From Bos javanicus (Eukaryota > Chordata > Mammalia > Artiodactyla > Bovidae): 64,000 nucleotides of DNA. A program made the position numbers and the translations under genes. The stretch covers positions 2,517,692 to 2,581,691 of the forward strand of contig NC_083871.1 in the NCBI RefSeq assembly GCF_032452875.1. The letters are read 5' to 3'. Shown in pieces: positions 56,695 through 64,000 of this stretch; within the stretch, counting starts at the first letter, position 1; every line of letters starts with the position of its first letter. The notes under the pieces were generated by a model. It was given only the letters and a program-made list of their open reading frames with translations. It had not been told where the DNA came from and did not search any database.

Positions 56695-57669
56695 GTTTAA
56701 TGTGCAAAATATGTATGTGAGTGTTCCTTGGGATATACCACACCTGCAGAAGGAATGAAAAGTACAGAATTAGACTGAGGGAGGAAACTGATATGCGATA
56801 CAGTTTGAAAATAGAATTGTCCAATTATAATATGGGTTTCAGGAACTAAAATAGGCCCTCAGAGTTGCCCTGAGTTGGGTCAAGGTGGTTCAATATTCCT
56901 AGACCCATAGTCATTTTATAAGTGTCATCTCAGAAAAGGGCATGGCCTTGAGCAAGGCAGCTCCCTGATGAGGCCATTCCTGGAGAAATGACAACTACAA
57001 GATACTTTCTGAAAGTATTGCTCACAGTTGGGTCAAAATTTGCCCTCCAATGGACATTGCATAGTGTAGCCATGTCTGTCACATCCTTATATTTTATTTC
57101 CAGTCATTAAAACACACGACTATTTCTCTCAAGGACCAAGTTTGCTAAACTATCTTCACTTGAATGTAATTTTTTTACAATTGACTTTAAATGTCAGATA
57201 TTTTCTATACATTTTTAAATAATCTTCTTATTTGAGGACAGTGCCATACTTAAAAATCTCAAAGGTAGCATAGAGAGCTTCTTTATGAAGAATGGACCCC
57301 AAATTCATAGACTGTAGGAATGACTCATCAATGAGAGGAGATGAGAAAATGATGGTCTTTAACACTGGTTTCCTCTATTATTAATATTTTTATATCAGTG
57401 TGGTACATGGTTACAATTAATAAAATGATACTGATACACTACTGTTACATGAAACCCATTCAGATTTCTTTATATTTAACCTTTATTTTTGCTGTTGTTG
57501 TTACTACAGTATCCCATTCATAATACTATATTACAATGAGTAGTCTTGTCTTCTTAGGCTCTTCTTAGCTGTGATAGCTTCTTACACTTAACTTTTCTTT
57601 GATGAGCTTGACAGTTTTGAAGAGAGTTGATCAAATATTTTATAGAATGTCACTTCATCCATTTAACCC
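56689..57669. other. AT-rich spacer, no recognised feature
   Basis: No gene or repeat recognised. Confidence 0.5.
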
Positions 57670-57684
57670 TTGCCTCATCTCCTT

Positions 57685-57778
57685 TTTTTTAATTCCTTTT
57701 AGTTTCTTTTTTTAAAAATTTTATTTTATTTTTAAACTTTACAATACATGTATACCTGTGGCGGATTCATTTCGATAT
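57685..57778 (-). mobile_element. 94-bp L1 scrap with 5' inversion and 15-bp TSD
   Basis: The left part is T-rich and ends aaactttacaata (minus-strand L1 3' end). The right part, catgtatacctgtggcggat, is L1 3' UTR on the plus strand, as at about 8711-8730. The TSD ttgcctcatctcctt is exact at 57670-57684 and 57779-57793. Confidence 0.9.
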
Positions 57779-57800
57779 TTGCCTCATCTCCTTGAACCTT

Positions 57801-58161
57801 CAGTTCAGTTCAGTTCAGTTGCTCAGTCGTGTCTGACTCTTTGCAACCCCATGAATCGCAGCACGTCAGGCCTCCCTGTCCATCACCAACTCCCGAAGTT
57901 CACCCAAACTCACGTCCATCGAGTCAGTGATGCCATCCAGGCATCTCATCCTCTGTCGTCCCTTTCTCCTCCTGCCCTCAGTCCCTCCCAGCATCAGAGT
58001 ATTTTCCAATGAGTCAACTCTTCGCATGAGGTGGCCAAAGTACTGGAGTTGCAGCTTTAGCATCATTCCTTCCAAAGAAATCCCAGGGCTGACCTCCTTC
58101 AGAATGGACTGGTTGGATGTCCTTGCAGTCCAAGGGACTTGCAAGAGTCTTCTCCAACACC
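57801..58161 (-). mobile_element. BovB 3' fragment
   Basis: (cagtt)n tail, then a frame at 57866-58144 (VPWTARTSNQSILKEVSPGI to ELRELVMDREA). 5'-truncated at cttctccaacacca. Lies 8 bp after the L1 scrap TSD. Confidence 0.93.
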
Positions 58162-59461
58162 AGCAATGTGAATTTAAAATTGTATCTTTTCATTGATTGA
58201 TAGCTTTTTTTTAATTACTAAATAATAGTTCTTTGATAGTGCTAAAGTTTAATTCATTCATCTTTTGAAAGACATCTCCATTGCTCACAAAATTTATAAT
58301 TATGCATAATGTTGACAGAAATATTTACATGCAAATGTTTAGGTGAACATAAATTTTTTAATCAGTTGGACAAATATCTAAGAAATCAATTTATTAATCA
58401 CATGGTCAGTCTACATTCAGCTTTGAAATAAATTCCCAAATCTCTTTCAAAGTGACTCTGCCATATTGCACTCCAGCAGCAATAAAATAATTTATTATTC
58501 TGGATCTTTGTCAGTAATTGGTACTGTTAGGTTTTGAATTTTATCCATTCTAATAAGTATCTAATGAGATCTCATTGTAGTTTATTTTTCCAACACCCTG
58601 GTGACAAATGAGGTTGAGGATCATTTCATATGCTTATTTGCCATGTGTATAAACCTTTGGTGAGGTGTCTGGGGATTGTCCAGTTTCTCAAAACTAGCTG
58701 TTGGTTTTTTGTAAATATCATTGTTCAAGTTGAGGGAATTCTCCCTTCCTAGTTTGCTGAGAGTTTTAAAAATCATTTGGAGTTTAATTTTGTCAAATGT
58801 TTTTTCTATATTTATATCAATCTATTGATATGATTATTTTATTTTTCTTCTTTAGTCAGTTAAAAAATAGAATATGTGATTGATTTGTCAATGTTGAATA
58901 AATCCACCTTGAATATGTTGCATAATACTTTACATGGATTGTTGGATTTGATTTACCTGTATTTTTGAGTGTTTTCTATCTGTGTTCATGTGACATACTG
59001 ATTTACATATATTTTTTCTTGTAATATCTTTGCTAAGTTTCCATTACTAGTGTAAAACTGGCACTATTGAATGAATTATGAAGTGTTTCCTCTGCTTCTA
59101 TTTTCAACGAGGGATTTTAAAATTTGGTATTAAGTATCCCCTTAAATGTTTAGTAAAATTTACATTAACTCTTCTGGGCTGACATTTTCTGTATGGGAAG
59201 TTATTAATTAGTGATTTAGTTTATTCAGTATATAGGGATATTCAGATGGTCTGTTTCTCTTTGTGTAACTTTCAGTGTAGTTTTTGTGACTTTTTGTATT
59301 AGGGGAACATGGGCTTAATAGAGTGAACTGGGAAATATTCACTCCACTACTATTTAGGAAATAGTTTCTGAAAGATTGGTGCTAATTTATTAATTGAATA
59401 TTTGATAAAATTCACCAATGAATAAATCTGGGTTTAGTTTTACTTTGGAGGTATTTTAACA

Positions 59462-59825
59462 CTGTTGTTCAATAGCTGAGTCATGTCCAACTCTTTGTGA
59501 CTCCATGAATTAACAGCACACCAGACTTCCTTCACTATCTCCCTGAGTTTGCTCAAACTCATGTTTATTGAGTCAGTAATGCCATCCAACCTTCTTGCCC
59601 TCTGTCACTCTCTTCTCCTCTTGCCCTCACTATTCCCCAGCATCAGGGTCTTTTCGAATGAATCAGCTCTTTGAATCAGTTGGCTAAAAAGTATTGGAGC
59701 TTGAAGCTGAGCTTCAACATCAGTCCTCCAGTGAGTATTCAGTGTTGATTTCCTTTAACATTGACTGGTTTGATCTCCTTGTTGACCAAGGAACTTTGCA
59801 GAGTCTTCTCCAGCACCACACAATC
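59462..59825 (-). mobile_element. Old BovB 3' fragment
   Basis: gttgttcaatagctgagtca, ctcaaactcatgtttattga, atgccatccaaccttcttg, ctccagcaccacacaatc. Diverged, with no tail repeat of the cagtt type; L1 sequence on both sides. Confidence 0.88.
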
Positions 59826-60307
59826 ACACCTATTAATTTTAAACTTGCTAATAGTTTATCATTTCTTGTTATATGTCTATTCTGATTCTCTATTTCTTGA
59901 GTCACATTCAGTAGTTTGTATCTTTATAAAAATGTATCCATTTTATAGGTTGTTTAACTTGGTGGCATCGAACTACTCATACTACTCTCTTATAATTCTT
60001 TTTTTTTTTTTTAATTTCTAAAAGGTTAATAGTAATGTCTCCTCTTTCATGCTTCTTGATTTTAAAGCTGTACCATTCTCTCTCTCTTTCTAGATCAGTC
60101 TAGCTAAAATTTGTGGATTTGTTAATAATTTCAAAGAATTTACAGTTGGGTTCACTGATTTTTCTCTTGTTTTCCTGTTGTATATTTCACTGATTTCTTC
60201 TGTTATGTTATATCCTTTTCTTCTACTTTTATGGGAGAATTAAGTTGCTCTTCTCTTACTGGTTCATTAAGGTGGAAAGCTAGGTGGAAAATAGGTGTTT
60301 TATTTGA

Positions 60308-60391
60308 TAGTGAAGGACAGGGAAGTGTGGAATGCTGCATTTCATGGGGTCACAAAGAGTCAGACACAACTTAGCAATTGAACAACAACAA
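60308..60391 (+). mobile_element. BovB (or SINE) 3' terminal scrap
   Basis: gtgaaggacagggaagtgtg, tcatggggtcacaaagagtc, agacacaacttagcaattga, acaacaaca. The region is shared by BovB and Bov-tA, but gtgaaggacagggaagtgtg favours BovB. Confidence 0.75.
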
Positions 60392-60721
60392 ATTTTCAAG
60401 GCAGTCATTTTCCTCTAAGCATTAATTTTGTGGTATCTCCAAAATTTTTATATAATGCATTTTTGTTTTCAACTGTATCAAATATTTTCAATATTCTCTT
60501 GTGACTTTCAGTTTTACTCTCTGGATATTTAGAAATATGTTTGTTCAATTTTACATATTTTTGAATCTCCTAAATTCATTCCTTTTTTAAATTCATTGCA
60601 GGGAAAGAAGATGCATACTTTACATAATTTCATCCTCTTGAAGTTCAATTTTCTTTCATTTTAAATCAGCATTGGTTTATACATTCTTGAATATGTTATG
60701 GGCACATAGTTAATGAAAGAA

Positions 60722-61154
60722 GTGAAAGTCAAAGTCAAGGTCGTGTCCAACTCTTTGTGACCCCATGGACTATACAGTCCATGGAATTCTCCAGGCCAGA
60801 ATATTGGAGTGGGTAGCCTTTCCTTTCTCCAGGGGATCTTCCTAACCCAAGGATCAAACCCAGGTCTCCCACATTGCAGGTGGATTCTTTACCAGCTGAG
60901 CCACAAGGGAAGGCCAAGAATACTGGAGTGGGTAGCCTATCCTTTCTACAACGGATCTTCCTAACCCAAGGATCAAACCCAGGTCTCCCACATTGCAGGT
61001 GGATTCTTTACCAGCTGAGTCACAAGGGAAGGCCAAGAATACTGGAATGGGTAGCCTATCCTTTCTCCAGCGGATCTTCCCGACCCAGGAATTGAACCAG
61101 GGTCTCAGGCATTGCAGGTGAATTCTTTACTAACTGAGATATCAGGGAAACCCA
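60722..61154 (-). mobile_element. Bov-tA SINE with 119-bp tandem expansion
   Basis: Left: gtcgtgtccaactctttgtg, ccatggactatacagtcc. Then three copies of a unit covering body plus tRNA-like head (agaatactggagtgggtagc ... ggtggattctttaccagctg), starting at 60798, 60917 and 61036, a constant period of 119 bp. Copies 1 and 2 are nearly identical (60798-61035); copy 3 is more diverged. Confidence 0.93.
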
Positions 61155-61941
61155 CATATTTAATGGCCTAACACATAGTTTAACCAAGAAATGTTTTATG
61201 TGTGCTTGTGAAGAATGTATCATCCACTGTTCTTGAATAAGTGTTTCTGGGTATTTCTTAGGTGTAATTACTTTATTGTTGCTTGTCATTCAGGTATTAA
61301 CAAATCTGTTGGTATTATACTTATTTTTTCTATCCATTATCGAATGCTATTTAAAATGTATTCAACAATTATACCTTTATTGCCTGTTTCTCCTTTCAAC
61401 TTTGTTGGCTTTTGCTTCATGTATTTTAGGACTCTATTTTTAGGTGCATTATGTTTATATTTCTTATGTCTCCTTGATGGGTTGTTAATTTTTATCATTA
61501 TAAAATATGCCTCTTTCTTATTGGTAACATTTGACTTAAGCTCTATTTTGTCTGATATTAGTTTAACCATACTAATAGTTATACTAAAATTTTTAAATGC
61601 CATTTGCACAGTATATTTTATTCATTCTTTTAATATAAACCCCATTTGTGGCTTTGAATTTTAAATGTTTTTTTCATTAAAAGGCATATGGCTGCATTAT
61701 GTTGTTTAATACATTCTGAAAATCTCTGTCTTTTGGTTGGAGTTTTTAATCTATCTATATTATTTTTGTTGTTATAGTTATAAAAGTTATTATCTTAAAA
61801 TGCATATTCCAGTTGCATTTAGTAAATTAACAAAGCTATGGAATCATTATGAGTATCTAGTTCTAGAATATTTTTAGTAAACACACAAACACAAAACTCC
61901 ATGCACATTAAATAGCCACTGACCATTTATTCTTCCCATCA

Positions 61942-63317
61942 GATCAGATCAGTCTGAATCCCAGCACGCCAGGCCTCCCTGTCCATCACCAACTCCCAGA
62001 GTTCACTGAGACTCACGTCCATCGAGTCAGTGATGCCATCCAGCCATCTCATCCTCTGTCATCCCCTTCTCCTCCTGCCCCCAATCCCTTCCAGGATCAG
62101 AGTTTTTTCCAATGAATCAACTCTTCGCATGAGGTGGTCAAAGTATTGGAGTTTCAGCTTTAGCATCATTCCTTCCAAAGAAATCCCAGGGCTGACCTCC
62201 TTCAGAATGGACTGGTTGGATCTCCTTGCAGTCCAAGGGACTCTCAAGAGTCTTCTTCAACACCACAGTTCAAAAGCATCCATTTTTCGGCGCTCAGCCT
62301 TCTTCACAGTCCAACTCTCACATCCATACATGACCACAGGAAAAACCATAACTTTAACTAGACGAACCTTTGTTAGCAAAGTAATGTCTCTGCTTTTCAA
62401 TATGCTATCTAGGTTGGTCATAACTTTCCTTCCAATGAGTAAGTGTCTTTTAATTTCATGGCTGCAGTCACCATCTGCAGTGATTATGGAACCCAGAAAA
62501 ATAAAATCTGACACTGTTTCCACTGTTTCCCCATCTATTTCCCATGAAGTGGTGGGACCGGATGCCATGATCTTCATTTTCTGAATCTTGAGCTTTAAGC
62601 CAACTTTTTCACTCTCCACTTTCACTTTCATCAAGAGGCTTTTTAGTTCCTCTTCACTTTCTCCCATAAGGGTGGTGTCATCTGCATATCTGAGGTTATT
62701 GATATTTCTCCTGGCAATCTTGATCCAGCTTGTGCTTCATCCAGCCCAGCGTTTCTCATGATGTACTCTGCATAGAGTTAAATAAACAGGGTGACAATAT
62801 ACAGCCTTGACGAACTCCTTTTCCTATTTGGAACCAGTCTGTTGTTCCATGTCCAGTTCTAACTGTTGCTTCCTGACCTGCATACAAATTTCTCAAGAGG
62901 CAGATCAGGTGGTCTGGTATTCCCATCTCTTTCAGAATTTTCCACAGTTTATTGTGATCCACACAGTCAAAGGCTTTGGCATAGTCAATAAAGCAGAAAT
63001 AGATGTTTTCCTGGAACTCTCTTGCTTTTTCCATGATCCAGCAGATGTTGGCAATATGATCTCTGGTTCCTCTGCCTTTTCTAAAACCAGCTTGAACATC
63101 AGGAAGTTCATGGTTCATATATTGCTGAAGCCTGGCTTGGAGAACTTTGAGCATTACTTTACTAGTGTCTGAGATGAGTGCAATTGTGTGGTAGTTTGAG
63201 CATTCTTTGGCATTGCCTTTCTTTGGGATTGGAATGAAAACTGACCTTTTCCAGTCCTGTGGCCACTGCTGAGTTTTCCAAATTTGCTGGCATATTGAGT
63301 GCAGCACTTTCACAGCA
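61942..63317 (-). mobile_element. BovB LINE, 5'-truncated
   Basis: (cagat)n-type tail at 61942 with about 35 bp of the usual terminal region missing (tcagtctgaatcccagcacg). C-terminus, RT, and truncation at gcagcactttcacagca. No clear TSD. Confidence 0.94.
62059..63317 (-). pseudogene. BovB RT pseudogene
   Basis: 62756-63317 holds VKVLHSICQQIWKTQQWPQD, VFIPIPKKGNAKECSNYHTI, VQAGFRKGRGTRDHIANIC, motif A FIDYAKAFDCVDHNKL and RQGCILSPCLFN. A frameshift then destroys the reading frame just before the YADD region. 62257-62667 resumes at ESEEELKSLLMKVKVESEKV and runs to RKMDAFELWC. 62059-62247 carries the C-terminal RVPWTARRSNQSILKEVSPG. The open frame extends upstream of 63317 to 63385 through non-BovB DNA. 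Confidence 0.92.
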
Positions 63318-63344
63318 AGCATTTGCCAATCACAAATTTGCTTT

Positions 63345-63900
63345 CTGTTTCTTTTGATTTGTGTATGCTGGATATTTTGTGTCATTGGGAGCTTATTAAT
63401 AATACATGGCTTTTATTGTTTGCTTTTTCACTTAGCATGTTTTCCAGGTTTATCCCTGCTTACCACTTATTACTATATCATTCATTTTGTATCTCTGAAA
63501 AATATTTCATTGTATGGATACATCACATTTTACTTATTTATTCATCAGATGATAGACCTCTGGTTACTTTCCATTTCAACTATTGTAAGGAACAATACAA
63601 TGAACACTCATATACAAGTTTGAAAATATGTTTTTAGATCATTTAAGTGTAACTGCTGTATCATATGGTAATTCAATTAAACTCTTTTAAGAATCCTATC
63701 AATTGTATTGCATGGTGGCTATAGTATTTTACATTCCCATCAGCAATGTATGTAGGTTCTAATTTCTCCACATATTTACCAACACATTTTATTTTCTTTT
63801 CCTGTTTTGATTACACCCAACAAATGGATATAAAATAGTATCTTATTGTGGTTTAATAAATTTGCATTTCATGTAATTAATAAGGGAGGACTTATGTTTA
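63345..63900 (-). mobile_element. Old L1 ORF2 C-terminal region
   Basis: tttttcacttagcatgtttt, aaatatttcattgtatgga, tttacattcccatcagcaat, tctaatttctccacatattt and taaatttgcatttcatgtaa are L1 minus-strand phrases in order. The element probably continues past the window end; 63900-64000 is AT-rich and unassigned. Confidence 0.75.
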
Positions 63901-64000
63901 TGAATTACTATGTTTTTGTTTAAAAATATATTTTATTGACTTCTTTTATGTCTTTTATTTACCTCTCTCCCATCACTTCCTGCTTTTCTGATAAATACTT

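Larger units (their letters stand above)
58162..61870 (-). mobile_element. Old L1 ORF2, heavily diverged and interrupted
   Basis: Minus-strand L1 text in order: catattgcactccagcagca, gatctcattgtagtttattt, tatcaatctattgatatgat, ggttcactgatttttctctt, ggcctaacacatagtttaac, tgtctgatattagtttaacc, gtcttttggttggagttttt. These follow ORF2 from its C-terminal region toward the RT. Interrupted by BovB (59462-59825), a small BovB/SINE tail (60308-60391) and a tandem SINE (60722-61154). No usable frame remains. Confidence 0.75.

Noticed and set aside
60798..61154. CRISPR-like array
   Set aside because: The repeats are contiguous 119-bp SINE units without spacers, in a mammalian genome.
61215..61664. Hydrophobic 149-codon frame resembling a membrane protein
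   Set aside because: It lies antisense to old L1 ORF2. AT-rich antisense L1 commonly yields Phe/Leu/Ile-rich frames that mimic transmembrane segments.
1..64000. A novel multi-gene biological system
   Set aside because: Reading both strands gave only LINE, SINE and LTR remnants, one tRNA-like relic and unassigned AT-rich DNA. No cluster of unrelated intact reading frames exists to support one.

Overview
This window looks like intergenic nuclear DNA from a ruminant, most likely a bovid (cattle, sheep, goat or buffalo; I cannot separate these by eye). The evidence is the repeat content: BovB (RTE-class) LINEs, tRNA-Glu-derived Bov-tA SINEs, ruminant-type L1 LINEs, and one long ERVK-like solo LTR. 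I found no host protein-coding gene. Every ORF with recognisable homology is a retrotransposon remnant, and all carry stops, frameshifts or truncations. No complete EN-RT reading frame survives.

Layout. 1-270: BovB 3' end. 413-8811: a nearly full-length but dead L1 (+) with tandem 5' UTR monomers, ORF1 and ORF2, interrupted by a minus-strand Bov-tA, a dimeric Bov-tA (11-bp target-site duplication, TSD) and a 1.8-kb BovB (12-bp TSD). 8812-9269: old BovB. 9270-15506: mostly single-copy AT-rich DNA with a decayed L2-like LINE, a tRNA-Gly(TCC)-like pseudogene and two Bov-tA SINEs. 15513-16682: solo LTR on the minus strand with a 6-bp TSD (GACCCC) and a captured BovB fragment. 17913-20878: BovB (-) split by a short L1 (-). 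20879-24299: AT-rich DNA. 24300-33220: second long L1 (+), split by a 3.0-kb BovB (-). 33459-37270: two head-to-tail BovB copies (-), the older reaching the GC-rich 5' end. 37271-41195: SINE cluster and an old L1 3' end. 41196-43985: two BovB copies (-), one inside an old L1. 43986-46986: AT-rich DNA and a short L1 end. 46987-52787: L1 (-) split by the most complete BovB in the window (47908-51397). 53384-56674: BovB whose 5' half is inverted inside a perfect 14-bp TSD. 57685-57778: a 94-bp L1 scrap that is also inverted, inside a perfect 15-bp TSD. 57801-64000: BovB fragments and a 119-bp tandem-repeat SINE within old minus-strand L1.

How the parts relate. BovB and L1 encode the endonuclease/reverse transcriptase machinery. 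Bov-tA SINEs share the BovB 3' end and are known to depend on BovB. The nesting order (old L1 and L2 hit by BovB and Bov-tA; BovB itself hit by L1) gives a relative insertion history. I did not find a new multi-gene system. The most informative structures are the two twin-priming-type inversions, the LTR that incorporates BovB sequence, the tRNA-Gly relic beside a SINE, and the chimeric reading frames at element junctions.
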